From the NCBI RefSeq assembly GCF_001701025.1, contig NZ_CP016793.1:2976001-3040000 (forward strand): DNA of 64,000 nucleotides, in the 5' to 3' direction. The stretch's first letter is position 1. Each line of letters begins with the position of its first letter. Under the pieces are notes generated by a model. It did not search any database and was not told the origin of the DNA. It worked only from the letters and a program-made list of their open reading frames with translations. Position numbers and translations under genes: made by a program. Source of the stretch: Lentzea guizhouensis (lineage in GTDB: Bacteria > Actinomycetota > Actinomycetes > Mycobacteriales > Pseudonocardiaceae). Positions 52,197-61,844 of this stretch are shown piece after piece.

Positions 52197-52462
52197 CAGT
52201 TCGCTCCCTCATCCAGGTCGTCCACACCGAGCTTGTCCGGCTTGCCGGTGACGACCGGCTCGTCCTTGGTCTTGATGTAGACCAGGCCGACGGCCAGAAC
52301 GCCGAGCGGCACGAACACGAACTGGTACCAGTAGAAGAACGGGAGCCCGAAGACGCGGGGCTCGTCCATGTTGAACCACGGCGTGATGAGCATCAGCAGC
52401 GGGACTATCAGCAACAGGTTCCAGTTGCTCCAGCGCAAGCCGGTCTTGGATTCCGACGGCAT
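52196..52462 (-). CDS. DUF3311 membrane protein, symporter partner
   Basis: An 88-residue protein with two helices (NLLLIVPLLMLITPWFN and YWYQFVFVPLGVLAVGLVYI) and the WFNMDEPRVFGLPFFYWYQ core typical of DUF3311. Members are encoded next to SSS symporters and probably assist them. Its stop shares one base with the symporter ATG. The C-terminal tail is acidic. Confidence 0.87.
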   Translation of the reverse strand: MPSESKTGLRWSNWNLLLIVPLLMLITPWFNMDEPRVFGLPFFYWYQFVFVPLGVLAVGLVYIKTKDEPVVTGKPDKLGVDDLDEGAN

Positions 52463-52570
52463 GGTGGCCCTCCGTGTACGCGGTGTTGCGCGGATGTTAG
52501 GCCTGATGACACGGTCCGTCAGCCCGCTGATCGGAATCGTTGCACTCCGCTTAACAGTTTCTTTGGGCTG

Positions 52571-53263
52571 TCAGCGCTGCGCTTCCTCGAGCTGCACGAC
52601 CAGGTCCGCCTCGGCGAGGTCGAAGTACTCCCGCAGCTTGCCCGTGGCCCGGTCCACGTCCCCGGCGTTGAGCAGCTCGACGATCTCCCGGTTGAGCGGC
52701 AGGTACGCCATGTGCAACCGTTTGGGGTCGCTGACCACCCGGAACGCCAGCATGAGCTCGGCGAACAACCGGTCCGACTCCTCACTCAACCGGCTGCTGC
52801 CCGCCAGCCCCACGATCCCCCGGTGGAACCGCACGTTCGCAGTCCCCACCCGCGCCCAGTCCTTCTTCGCCCCGTGCGCGAGCGCCTCCTCGACCGGCCC
52901 CCGCACCGCATCCCGCCGCACCTCGTCGACGTCGCCCCACCTCTGCAACGCCCCGCACTCGATCACCCGCCGCGCCGCGTACAGGTCACGCACGTCCTCA
53001 CCGGTCGGCGTCCGCACAAAAACACCGCGACTGTGCTCATGCACCAAGATCCGATCCCGCGTGAGCAGCCGAAAAGCCTCCCGCAACGTGTTCCGACTGA
53101 CCCCCAGCGCCCCACCGATCGCCTCTTCGCTGAGCCGCAACCCCGGTGCCAGCTCCCCGTCGAGCACCCGCTCCCGCAGCATGTCCGCAACCTTCTGCGC
53201 GGTACTCGCCCGCTCCAGGTCACCCTTGCCCTGCGCCAGCGTCGACACCCACGTCTCGGTCAC
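52571..53263 (-). CDS. GntR-family regulator with FCD domain
   Basis: A 230-residue regulator. The winged helix has VADMLRERVLDGELAPGLRLSEEAIGGALGVSRNTLREAFRLLTRDRIL. The FCD ligand domain has NVRFHRGIVGLAGS with metal-binding-type Asp/His positions and an acidic C-terminus. FCD regulators sense organic acids. It is divergent from pxpA and upstream of the symporter pair, so it probably controls both. Confidence 0.9.
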   Translation of the reverse strand: MTETWVSTLAQGKGDLERASTAQKVADMLRERVLDGELAPGLRLSEEAIGGALGVSRNTLREAFRLLTRDRILVHEHSRGVFVRTPTGEDVRDLYAARRVIECGALQRWGDVDEVRRDAVRGPVEEALAHGAKKDWARVGTANVRFHRGIVGLAGSSRLSEESDRLFAELMLAFRVVSDPKRLHMAYLPLNREIVELLNAGDVDRATGKLREYFDLAEADLVVQLEEAQR

Positions 53264-53282
53264 GCCGTTCAGTCTATTTGCA

Positions 53283-53315
53283 GGATCGTTCTATTGCCGT
53301 ATCGTAGAATCGTTC
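53283..53315. promoter_or_regulatory. Repeated ATCGTTC motif between gntR and pxpA
   Basis: GGATCGTTC (53283) and GAATCGTTC (53307) are direct repeats 24 bases apart. Two copies of an AATCC-type motif follow, within the 94-base divergent region. It is a plausible GntR-type control region. Confidence 0.4.
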
Positions 53316-53357
53316 AACAATCCCACAATCCTAGCTCGTTCCCGAAGGGGTTGACCC

Positions 53358-54137
53358 GTGGACCTGAACGCAGACCTCGGCGAGGGCTTCGGCCACTGGA
53401 CCCTCGGCGACGACGCCACCCTCCTCTCCATCGTGACCAGCGCGAACATCGCCTGCGGCCACCACGCCGGCGACCCCGACACGATGCGCACCACCTGCAC
53501 CCTCGCCGCAGAAGCAGGCGTCACGATCGGCGCCCACATCGGCTACCGCGACCTCCCAGGCTTCGGCCGCCGCTTCATCGACGTCGCCCCCGACACCCTC
53601 ACCAACGAGGTCCTGGCCCAGCTCGGCGCCCTCTCCACCTTCGCCCGCACCGTCGGCACCCGCATCTCCTACGTAAAACCACACGGAGCCCTCTACAACA
53701 CCCTCGTCCGCCACGAGCCCCAGGCCGACGCAGTAGTAGACGCCGTCCGCCTCTTCGACCCCTCACTCGCAGTCCTCGGCCCACCCGGCGCCGTCTGGCT
53801 GAAACGAGCCGCAGTAGCCGGCCTCCGCACCTGGCACGAAGCCTTCGCCGACCGCGCCTACACCTCCGCCGGCACCCTCGTCCCCCGCACAGAACCAGGC
53901 GCAGTCCTCACCAACCCAACAGAAATCGCCGCCCGCTGCGTCCAACTGGCCACCGAAGGCTGGGTCCGCAGCATCACCGGCCGCCCAGTCCGCCTCCAAG
54001 CAGACTCGATCTGCCTCCACGGCGACACCCCGAACGCCACCACCACCGCCCGCACAGTCCGCACGGCCCTGGAAGCAGCGGGCGTGGTGGTCTCCCGAGT
54101 CGAATCCCCTCTCCACCACGCCCGCCACGCGGTCTAA
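53358..54137 (+). CDS. pxpA: 5-oxoprolinase subunit A (LamB/YcsF family)
   Basis: A 259-residue cytosolic protein: MDLNADLGEGFGHW start, ANIACGHHAGDPDTM, IGAHIGYRDLPGFGRR, VKPHGALYN, FADRAYTSAGTLVPR and ICLHGDTPNA. These are all hallmark motifs of PxpA, which with PxpB and PxpC hydrolyses pyroglutamate to glutamate using ATP. No pxpB or pxpC follows; the next 690 bases hold no gene. Codon choice near the 3' half includes many CCA, ACA and GCA codons, unlike the neighbours. GTTGACCCGTG before it leaves the exact start slightly uncertain. Confidence 0.92.
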   Translation: MDLNADLGEGFGHWTLGDDATLLSIVTSANIACGHHAGDPDTMRTTCTLAAEAGVTIGAHIGYRDLPGFGRRFIDVAPDTLTNEVLAQLGALSTFARTVGTRISYVKPHGALYNTLVRHEPQADAVVDAVRLFDPSLAVLGPPGAVWLKRAAVAGLRTWHEAFADRAYTSAGTLVPRTEPGAVLTNPTEIAARCVQLATEGWVRSITGRPVRLQADSICLHGDTPNATTTARTVRTALEAAGVVVSRVESPLHHARHAV

Positions 54138-54825
54138 CCGCACCTCTTCCGCTGCGCCCCACTCGATCGGGTGAACGTCGTCCTGATCCACGCAGGGCCT
54201 CGTCTGTATGGCGTCACGACCTCACGGTCACCAGCGCCCGCAGATAGGGAAACGCGCGGAAAGGAGGCGACGATGCTCACCCCGAGCTCGACCCGACCCC
54301 CAGGCCAGGCAGACGTTCCCACCTTCACCCGGCCAGGACCTGTTCGCCGCCTGCCCAGTCGAGCTCCTGTTTGTGGCCTGCCGGGTCGAGCTCCTGTTTG
54401 TCGCTGGCCGGGTCGGGCTCCTGTTTTGCCCGGCGGGTCGGGCTCGTGTTTGCCCGGCTGCCGGTTGGGCTCCTGTCTCTCCCCACCGGTCAAGCTCCTG
54501 TTTTCTCGCTGGCCTGGGGTGGTGCGACTCGGGACGAAACCACACCACCAACGCACACCCCTACACAGCCGCAAGCCGCCGTACGCAACCGGCGTGCCAT
54601 CAACCCGCTCCCGGCGCCGGCCCGGTTTTTGATCAGATTGTCAGGGGGTCGAGGGGGACGGAGTCCCCCGCCGCCGGAGGCCCCACGCACCCGCCACACC
54701 CGCACCCACCCCAACCACCCACGAACTCCCAACAGGAACCGCCGACGCAACCGGGGGACGACCCACGAAACCCACGCGCCCGCCGGAACGGCGGGCCCCA
54801 AAGAAAGCCCGGAACGGCCCGCCGA
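54138..54825. other. Gene-free interval with minisatellite
   Basis: About 690 bases. Open frames exist on both strands, but they are low-complexity Arg/Pro/Ser-rich translations without a start context. The region holds the tandem repeat at 54331-54514 and a GGGGGAC-GGA-GTCCCCC hairpin (54653-54669). A Pro-codon-like C-rich tail runs into the ROK pseudogene. This is where pxpB and pxpC would normally be expected. Confidence 0.55.
54331..54514. repeat. Degenerate tandem repeat, about seven units of 25-27 bp
   Basis: Units begin at 54331, 54358, 54385, 54412, 54437, 54464 and 54489. The shared core is GTCGAGCTCCTGTTTG followed by a GC-rich CCTGCCGG-like end. Lengths alternate 27, 27, 27, 25, 27, 25 and about 26. 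The 25-base units break any reading frame, so the array is probably non-coding. Confidence 0.8.
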
Positions 54826-55721
54826 TCACCGAGCCTGAACCAACGCCGCCGCCCCCACCAACCCAGCCTGCCCACCCAACTCCGCCGCCCGCACCTCAAG
54901 CCCACCCAAGTACGACAACCCGGCATGCACCTTCAACGCCCGCCGCACCGGCTCGAACAACAACTCCCCAGCCTGAGCCACCCCACCCCCAACCACCGCA
55001 ACCTCCAGGTCACACACCGCCGCAGCCCCGCGATCGCCACCCCGACCGCCTGCCCGGCCCGCTCGAACGCCGCCAGCGGAATCTCCTCCCCCGCCAGCGC
55101 CGCGGCAGCCAGCAACGCGGCATCCGCGTCATCCGGCGCCGGCCACCCCGCGTGCCGTGCCCAGGCCACCATCCGCGGCCCGCCCGCGACCGTCTCCACG
55201 CACCCGCGCCCACCGCACGAGCACGGTTGCCCGTCCGGTTCCACCACGATGTGGCCGATGTGGCCGGCGTTCCCGGTCCGCCCGCCGAACGGTTGCCCGT
55301 CGAGCACCAGCCCGCCGCCGACGCCGGTCGACACCACCAGGCCGACCATGAACCGGCTGCCCCGCCCGGCGCCGCGCCAGTGTTCGCCGAGCGCCATGCA
55401 CACGCCGTCGCCCGCGAGCTCCACCGGCACCCCCGGGAACAGCGACGCCACCGAGTCGCGCAGCGGGAAGTCCTGCCACGACGGGACGTTGATCGGCGAC
55501 ACCGTCCCGCGCGTCGTGTCGACCGGGCCCGCGGAGGCGATTCCGACCCCGGCCACCGCGACGTCGGCCACCACCGAGGAGAGCAGCGACGACACCGCGG
55601 GCCACGGGTCCGCGGCCGGCGTGGGCACGCGGGCGGTTCGCACCACGGAACCGGAAGGGTCGACCAAGGCCGCGGCGATCTTGGTGCCGCCGAAGTCCAG
55701 TGCCAGCACCAGATCAGTCAC
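54826..55721 (-). pseudogene. ROK-family sugar kinase, frameshifted
   Basis: The N-terminal part (GTG 55721) has ALDFGGTKIAAALVD (ATP motif), GIASAGPVDTTRGTVSPINVPSW, VELAGDGVCMALGEHW, the GNAGHIGHIVVEPDG signature and the zinc motif CSCGGRGCVETVAGG. Around 55018-55027 one G appears to be missing: after AGQAVGVAIAGL the frame shifts. The expected C-terminus (CDLEVAVVGGGVAQAG to AALVQAR) continues in another frame to 54826. Intact ROK kinases phosphorylate glucose or N-acetyl sugars. Either a recent inactivation or a single-base sequencing error would explain it. Confidence 0.8.
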
Positions 55722-55805
55722 GGTCACCGATCCTAACCAGCGATTTCGCCCCACCGAACCCCAGCAGGCACAACCGGCGACTCACCCAGCCGCAGCACAC
55801 CCCAC

Positions 55806-55856
55806 CCACCACCGCAGCACGCCGGCCACCACCGCAGCACGCCCGCCCACCACCGC
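55806..55856. repeat. Short direct repeat
   Basis: CCACCACCGCAGCACGCC occurs at 55806 and 55826, with a partial third copy CCACCACCGC at 55847. It lies between the ROK and GH38-like genes. Confidence 0.75.
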
Positions 55857-55867
55857 GGAACCCCGCC

Positions 55868-58030
55868 TCACCCCACCACTTCCAGCCGGATCACCGGCGT
55901 CACCGCAACCAACTCCCCAGCGGCAACCTTTACCACCGCCGACCACGCCCCAGCCGAAGCCCACTCCGGCGCCTCCACCGTGAACTCCACCCCGACACGC
56001 CCCTGCACCGGCACCTCCCCAGCCACGCAGAACGGCCCCACCAACTCCCACGACGCCCGCGGCGACAACACCCAAGCCCGCACCGGCAGCACCCCCAGAG
56101 CCCCCGAAGCCACCTCCACCCGCAACAAAGCCGACGTACCAGGCGAAACCGACACCACCGAAGGTGACGACGCGATCCACAACACCGCAACCGGATCCTC
56201 GAAGTCCCACTCCGGCACCGTCAGCAACACCACGTCCTCAACCAGAAACCTCAACCCGTGCAACACCGCCCGCACCGGATAACACCCAGGCGTGACAGAC
56301 GGCCGCAACCGCACCTCCAAAGTCACATACGCCCCGGCCTCCACCGAAACCGGCAGCGAGGTCCACGACGCCGACCACCCAGGAGGCAGCACCAACTCCA
56401 CCGACCCGGCGAACGCCGGGCCGTCCGACATCACCACGACCCGCAGCAGCGTCGGCGACACCACCTCCAGCCGCACGTTCGCCGCCAAGCCGCCCAACGG
56501 CGCCGGCTCGTGCAACCAGTACCGCGCGAACACCGGCGTCACCGAAGGACCGGAAGGCCCCAACGGCGGCCCGGCCAACGCCAACCGCGTCGGCACCGCG
56601 GGCAGCGACCCGGCAGAAGGCGACCGCGAACCCAGAACGCCGAACAACAACGACGGCCCGAGGTGCGGAACCTCGTTCCACAGAACGAAAGTCGACGACC
56701 CGACCATCTTCTCGCCGACCTCACAAACCCACACCGACACCGGCCCGGCCAACTCGGGCGGCTCCAGCGCCGGACCATCCACCGCCACCAACGAAGCAAC
56801 CGGATCACACGACAACACGAAGTGCGTGGAAGCGATCTCCACGCCATGCGCAGGCTTCCAGCCATGATCAACGGAATCCTCGACGAGCGAGTACGTCCGC
56901 CACCCGAAAGCCGGCACGTCCCGCGCCAGGAACGTCACCGACATCCCGTCCACCAACGTCGGCAGCGCCGAACCGTCGGACACGTGCACGTTCCGGAACG
57001 AGTCCAACCGCACCGTCACGACATCGGTGACCGCCATCGCCGACGGGTTCCACACCGTCACAGCAGAGTCCACAGTGGACGTCAGCGCCGCCAGCGACCG
57101 CGAAACCACCTCGGCACGCAGCTCGAATGCCTCCCGCGGATGCGCCGCAGACGCACGGTCCAACGCGGCAGCCGGATAAGCGGCCCCGGTCAACCGAGCC
57201 GCATGAGAAGCGAACACCGCCGCCGCACACGAGTCCACCGGTGCAGCAGGCAACGGAACAGACCCGCGCACGTAGTAATCACGCGGCAACGAGCACACGA
57301 CCCGCGGCCAGGTGTACCGCGCGTTCCAGTCGTGGTGCACAGCGGTCACCCACGGGTTCGGAGCCGACCGCGCCGACCCGACGGGCATCATCACGTGCGG
57401 CGCCCCGCCCGTTCGCAGCGCCAGGAACGACGAGTAGACCGACCGCGAAGCCTCCGCCAGCGACGTCGCCTCCAGCTCCACCCCGGCCGGCAACGACGGC
57501 AGCAGCGGCGCCACACCGACCACATTGGACGCCGACCCGACCACCTCGACGCGGCCCTCGTCGATCAGCCGCAGCAGCAACGACCGGTGCGAGGGGAACG
57601 TGTCCCAGTACGGCTGCAGCAGTTCCACCGACGTCACCGCGAACCGGTACACGGGATCGGTCAGCGCCAGGTCCAGGTGCGCGCGCACCACCTCGAACGG
57701 CGCGTCGCCCGCCACCTGCCCCACGAGGTGCACCGTCCACCCCGGCGAGCCCACCACCAGCGAAAACGCGCACGAGAACTCGGCGGGGCCCGACCGCACG
57801 ACAGCCACCGCCGGCACCACCGAGCCGCGGTCGTGTTCCGAGACGTCGACGCCCACCTCGTAGCCGAACGGGCCCGAGCGCAGCGAGCCGCCGTGGCGTG
57901 CCGAGTGCAGGCCCGGACCGGTCACGTGGGCGTGCACCGGGCCGCGAAGTTCCGGCGCGATCACCCGCACGACCTGGAGCAGCGCGGTCCGAGGTCCGGC
58001 GAAGAGCTCGGTCGACTCGGCGGCGATCAC
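55868..58030 (-). CDS. GH38-like alpha-mannosidase relative, reduced catalytic part
   Basis: A 720-residue protein. The N-terminal third has segments recalling GH38 (RAHLDLALTDPVYRFAVTSVELLQPYWDTFPSHRSLLLRLIDEGRVEVVGSA). I cannot find the usual H-x-D metal motif or the nucleophile Asp region. The middle has all-beta segments typical of GH38 C-terminal halves. The end holds two NEW3-like beta domains (LPPGWSASWTSLPVSVEAGAYVTLEVRLRPSVTPGCYPV). It is much shorter than usual GH38 enzymes, which exceed 1000 residues. It may be inactive or have changed specificity. No signal peptide. It follows the repeat membrane protein gene by 52 bases. Confidence 0.55.
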   Translation of the reverse strand: MIAAESTELFAGPRTALLQVVRVIAPELRGPVHAHVTGPGLHSARHGGSLRSGPFGYEVGVDVSEHDRGSVVPAVAVVRSGPAEFSCAFSLVVGSPGWTVHLVGQVAGDAPFEVVRAHLDLALTDPVYRFAVTSVELLQPYWDTFPSHRSLLLRLIDEGRVEVVGSASNVVGVAPLLPSLPAGVELEATSLAEASRSVYSSFLALRTGGAPHVMMPVGSARSAPNPWVTAVHHDWNARYTWPRVVCSLPRDYYVRGSVPLPAAPVDSCAAAVFASHAARLTGAAYPAAALDRASAAHPREAFELRAEVVSRSLAALTSTVDSAVTVWNPSAMAVTDVVTVRLDSFRNVHVSDGSALPTLVDGMSVTFLARDVPAFGWRTYSLVEDSVDHGWKPAHGVEIASTHFVLSCDPVASLVAVDGPALEPPELAGPVSVWVCEVGEKMVGSSTFVLWNEVPHLGPSLLFGVLGSRSPSAGSLPAVPTRLALAGPPLGPSGPSVTPVFARYWLHEPAPLGGLAANVRLEVVSPTLLRVVVMSDGPAFAGSVELVLPPGWSASWTSLPVSVEAGAYVTLEVRLRPSVTPGCYPVRAVLHGLRFLVEDVVLLTVPEWDFEDPVAVLWIASSPSVVSVSPGTSALLRVEVASGALGVLPVRAWVLSPRASWELVGPFCVAGEVPVQGRVGVEFTVEAPEWASAGAWSAVVKVAAGELVAVTPVIRLEVVG

Positions 58031-58082
58031 GCAGACGATCGCACCACCGTTGGGGCCCAGACGAAATACCCCGATGGTGGAG

Positions 58083-60197
58083 TCATCGCTTCAACATGCG
58101 GGTGAGGCCGGCGGCGACGGTGGTGGCCAGCACCCAGCCGGACACGATCAGGCCGGACGCGATCCACATCGACGTGCCCGGCGTCTGCCAGCGGTTCTTG
58201 TTGCCGAAGTCGACGATGGGCACGACCAGGTCGATCGTGTAGAGCCACGCGTTCCACGGCAGGTGGTCGTCCTCGTTGATCGGCACCAGCGGGCCCTTGT
58301 ACTGGAACCAGACGCTGCCGATCAGCCACGCCGTGATCAGCCACCCCAACGCGCGCGCCGGACGGTAGCCGTAGCCGACCATCGAACGCTGCAGGAAGCT
58401 CCACAGCAGCACCAGCGGTCCGAGGAACCGCATGCCCTCGGCGACCGCGCGGTACCGCAGGCGTTGCTTCTCGATCAGCACGGTCGAGGCGTGCTCCTCG
58501 TTGCCGGCCGCGGTCAGCATCTCGGCGAACTGGTCGTAGGGGCGCGGGTGGTAGCTGCGCCGCATCGCGTGCCGCAACCAGCGCAGGCGTTGCTCGACCT
58601 GGGCGTCGTCGCGCAGGTCGATCGGGCGGGCCAGCGAGTCGTAGCGGAAGTCGTCGAGGTCGATGAAACCGGTGGCGTTCCAGAAGTTCTCGTTGTCGTC
58701 CAACGACGTGCAGCGCGCCTGCCGCAACGTCACCAGGCCCTTCGGCGGCGACACCACGTTGAGCATCAGCTCCTGGACCTGCATGCCCATCGCGTTCAAC
58801 GCGTGGCTGTCGAGCTTGTAGCCGAGCACGCCGCCGTTGAAGTTCGCCATGCGGCCGATCACCGCGCGCCGGCACCGCACACCGCCGTGCGCCACGAACT
58901 CCTTCTCGCCGCGCGCGCAGATGAGGTCGCGGCCGATCGTGGCGCCGCCGATGTCCAGCGACGGCTTCTCGCGCGGCTGGTGGCGGTACTTGCCCGGCTT
59001 GGTCAGGCGGCTGCCGCGCAGGTCGAGGTTCGCGCCGACGGTGATCCCGCGCAGCTCCAGCCCGCCGGAGACGTTCGACTCGCGCACCACGAAGTTGCTG
59101 CCCACGCGGGTGCGGTTGGCCAGCACGGCGTCGGCGAACGGGTTGTCCACAGTGGCGCGCTCGACGGTGATGCTGCCGCGCACGTGCGTGTCGACCATCC
59201 GCAGCTGGCCCGAGATCCGCACACCGCGGCCCACGACGTCACCGCCGATCTCCGCGCCGTCGACGTGCAACGCGCGCCCGGAGCCGGTCGGCTCGGTGCC
59301 GACGGCGGGCGGTGACACGGCGTCCAGGACGGCATCGGCCAGCGACAACGTGCCGCCGATCTTCGCGTTCACCAGGCGCACGGTGCCCGCGCTGGTGAAG
59401 TCGCGGTCCAGCTCCACGTCGCCGGACACGTCGACCCGGTCCAGCACCAGCGTGGCCGACGGGTCCGCGTGCGGGTCGGTCGTCTCCTCGAAGTCCGAAC
59501 CGCGCGAGAGCACCGCGCCGCGCATCGACAGCGCCGAGCTGATCCTGGCGTTCGCGAGGAACACCACGCCGTGCGAGGTGAGCGTGCCCAGGAAGTTGCC
59601 GCCGACCTGCATGCCGTTGCCGTTCAACGTGAAACCGTCGGCGTGGCGCAGCTGGGCCGTGACGAGGTTGATGTTGCCGCCGATCCGCGCGCCCGCGAGC
59701 CGGATCTCGCCCTCGGTGTGGATGCCGAACCCGAGCAGCGCGCCGGCGAGCGTCAGCCGGTCCGCGTGCACGCACAACCCGCCGGGAACGCTGAACCTGC
59801 TGTCGCGCAACAGGACCGAGCCCGCGATCTCGGCGTCGGTCAGGTCGACCAGCCCGGTGACCCGGCAGCCGAGCAGGGACACGTCGTTGCTGCTACTGAG
59901 GTTGCGCGCCTCCAGACCCGGCAGGTCGCAGTCGCTGAACGAGATCCCGGCGAGGTTCGCCTGACGCAGGTCGGGCGGTGCCTCGAACCGGCAGCGCTCG
60001 AACTCCAGCACGTACGGCACCTCGACCGCGCGCAGGTCGAGCACGTCGGTGACGACCCTGTCCACGACGCGGATGACGGGTGGGGTGCTCGGCCTGCGCC
60101 GCGGCAACCGCCACCCGCCACCACCTGAGCCGTTCTCGTTCTCCCCCAGGCCGCGCAGTACGTCAGCCGCAGGGAGCCTCTTCTGCGTGGCCACCAC
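58083..60197 (-). CDS. Right-handed repeat membrane protein
   Basis: A 704-residue protein. Residues about 60-520 consist of short, irregular strand repeats such as LRLAGARIGGNINL, LVNAKIGGTLSLADA, VDGAEIGGDVVGRGVRISGQLRM and GLELRGITVGANLDLRGS, typical of a pentapeptide/bactofilin-like right-handed helix. The C-terminus has three or four helices (RFLGPLVLLWSFL, ALGWLITAWLIGSVWF, MWIASGLIVSGWVLATTVAAG). Similar proteins are annotated as membrane-associated oxidoreductase without evidence for that activity. It may be a scaffold at the membrane. Confidence 0.7.
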   Translation of the reverse strand: MVATQKRLPAADVLRGLGENENGSGGGGWRLPRRRPSTPPVIRVVDRVVTDVLDLRAVEVPYVLEFERCRFEAPPDLRQANLAGISFSDCDLPGLEARNLSSSNDVSLLGCRVTGLVDLTDAEIAGSVLLRDSRFSVPGGLCVHADRLTLAGALLGFGIHTEGEIRLAGARIGGNINLVTAQLRHADGFTLNGNGMQVGGNFLGTLTSHGVVFLANARISSALSMRGAVLSRGSDFEETTDPHADPSATLVLDRVDVSGDVELDRDFTSAGTVRLVNAKIGGTLSLADAVLDAVSPPAVGTEPTGSGRALHVDGAEIGGDVVGRGVRISGQLRMVDTHVRGSITVERATVDNPFADAVLANRTRVGSNFVVRESNVSGGLELRGITVGANLDLRGSRLTKPGKYRHQPREKPSLDIGGATIGRDLICARGEKEFVAHGGVRCRRAVIGRMANFNGGVLGYKLDSHALNAMGMQVQELMLNVVSPPKGLVTLRQARCTSLDDNENFWNATGFIDLDDFRYDSLARPIDLRDDAQVEQRLRWLRHAMRRSYHPRPYDQFAEMLTAAGNEEHASTVLIEKQRLRYRAVAEGMRFLGPLVLLWSFLQRSMVGYGYRPARALGWLITAWLIGSVWFQYKGPLVPINEDDHLPWNAWLYTIDLVVPIVDFGNKNRWQTPGTSMWIASGLIVSGWVLATTVAAGLTRMLKR

Positions 60198-60252
60198 ACC
60201 AGTGTGCCGGGCGGGCCCGCGTCGCGAGGTCGATCAGGAGGAACCGGTCGTA

Positions 60253-61014
60253 CTACGCGGCAGGCCCCTGGTGCGTCGGGTCGAGCACACGCGACAGGAA
60301 CGACTTGGTGCGCTCCTCCTGCGGGTTGCCGATCACCTCGTCGGCCGGACCGGCCTCGACGATGTAGCCGCCGTCCATGAAGATCACCTTGTCGGCGACC
60401 TCGCGGGCGAACTGCATCTCGTGCGTGACCACCAGCATCGTCATGCCCTCGTCGGCGAGCTGGCGCATGACGCCGAGCACGTCGCCGACGAGCTCCGGGT
60501 CGAGCGCCGAGGTGGGCTCGTCGAACAGCATCACCTCGGGGTCCATCGACAGCGCGCGGGCGATCGCCACGCGCTGCTGCTGGCCACCGGAGAGCTGCGC
60601 GGGCATGGAGTTCGCCTTCTCCGACAACCCCACGCGCTCCAGGTTGCGCAGGCCGATCTCCTGCGCTTCCCTCTCATCGCGCTTGAGCACCTTGCGCTGC
60701 GCCACGGTGAGGTTGTTCAGCACGTTGAGGTGGGAGAACAGGTTGAACGACTGGAAGACCATGCCGATCTTCGTGCGCGCGAGGTCGATGTCGACGTCCG
60801 GGTCGGTGAGCTCGACACCGTTGACGACGACCTTGCCGCCGTTCGGCTCCTCGAGCAGGTTCACACAGCGCAGCAACGTCGACTTGCCGGAGCCGGACGG
60901 GCCGATGATGCAGACCACGTCGCCCCGGTTGACCTGCAGGTCGATGTTCTTGAGGACCTCGAGCGGGCCGAACGACTTCTTCAGACCGGTGATCTCGACA
61001 CAGATGTCGCTCAT
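60253..61014 (-). CDS. Glutamate-type ABC importer ATP-binding protein
   Basis: A 253-residue ATPase: Walker [15 protein letters not shown]-loop [16 protein letters not shown], signature [15 protein letters not shown], Walker [16 protein letters not shown] and switch His VVTHEM. The PAAT family of polar amino acid importers has this pattern. ATG overlaps the permease stop (ATGA). It is the last gene of a binding protein-permease-ATPase operon; the specificity is inferred from the binding protein. Confidence 0.95.
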   Translation of the reverse strand: MSDICVEITGLKKSFGPLEVLKNIDLQVNRGDVVCIIGPSGSGKSTLLRCVNLLEEPNGGKVVVNGVELTDPDVDIDLARTKIGMVFQSFNLFSHLNVLNNLTVAQRKVLKRDEREAQEIGLRNLERVGLSEKANSMPAQLSGGQQQRVAIARALSMDPEVMLFDEPTSALDPELVGDVLGVMRQLADEGMTMLVVTHEMQFAREVADKVIFMDGGYIVEAGPADEVIGNPQEERTKSFLSRVLDPTHQGPAA

Positions 61015-61808
61015 ACGACGGCCACCTTCTTCCCGCCGGAGCGGCGCTCCAGGTACCGCGACAGATATCCGAGCGGCAGCGTGATGATCAGGTACGTCAC
61101 ACCGACGACCAGGATCGGCGTCAGCGTCGGGCTGCGGCTGAGGAACTCGCGGCCGAACTTCAGCAGCTCGTACTGGTCGCGCGACAGGCCGATGATGTAG
61201 ACCAGCGACGAGTCCTTGACGAGCAGGATCATCTCGTTGGTCAGCGGCGGCAGGATGATCCGGAACGCCTGCGGGATCACGACCGTGACCATCGCGCGGC
61301 CACGTGACATGCCGAGCGAACGCGCCGCCTCGATCTGGCCCTTCGGCACCGCCTGGATGCCCGCGCGGATCGTCTCCGCGATGTAGGCCGCACCGACGAG
61401 ACCGAGCGCCAGGCTCACGACGGAGAGGTCGGTGAACTTCAGCTGGAACGCCAGCGGCACCGCCACGGTGAACGCGAGGAACACGAGCAGCGCGGGGACG
61501 CCGCGGAAGAACTCGATGTAGCCGGTGGCGATCCACCGGTACGGCGCCACCGAGGACATCTTCATCAGCGCCAGCACGAGACCGAGCGCCAGTGCGAGCG
61601 CGAACCCGAAGACGGAGTAGAGAATGGTGTTCTTCAGCGCGACCGTGACCAGATCGGGGAACATGTCGCCCGCGGTCTTCACGTTGAAGAACGTGCGACC
61701 GATCTCCGACCAGTTCGCGGTGAACGCCACGACCAGCGCGATGACGATCAGCAGGCCGTACTGGGCCTGTCGGAAGTATGTGGCGCGCTTTCGCTTGGAC
61801 AGCGCCAT
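61011..61808 (-). CDS. Amino acid ABC importer permease
   Basis: A 265-residue membrane protein with five to six helices and the EAA-type loop [52 protein letters not shown] is the signature of PAAT permeases. A single permease suggests a homodimer. It lies 76 bases downstream of the binding protein gene with a hairpin between, and is coupled to the ATPase gene. Confidence 0.93.
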   Translation of the reverse strand: MALSKRKRATYFRQAQYGLLIVIALVVAFTANWSEIGRTFFNVKTAGDMFPDLVTVALKNTILYSVFGFALALALGLVLALMKMSSVAPYRWIATGYIEFFRGVPALLVFLAFTVAVPLAFQLKFTDLSVVSLALGLVGAAYIAETIRAGIQAVPKGQIEAARSLGMSRGRAMVTVVIPQAFRIILPPLTNEMILLVKDSSLVYIIGLSRDQYELLKFGREFLSRSPTLTPILVVGVTYLIITLPLGYLSRYLERRSGGKKVAVV

Positions 61809-61844
61809 TTGTGGCTCCTAGCGGGGTTGGGTCCGAACGTAAGA

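Noticed and set aside
54331..54514. Possible CRISPR array
   Set aside because: The repeats are contiguous and degenerate, with no unique spacers and no cas genes nearby.
54208..55983. A 591-codon plus-strand frame through the repeat and the ROK gene
   Set aside because: It is low-complexity Pro/Arg/Thr sequence opposite to recognisable ROK motifs.
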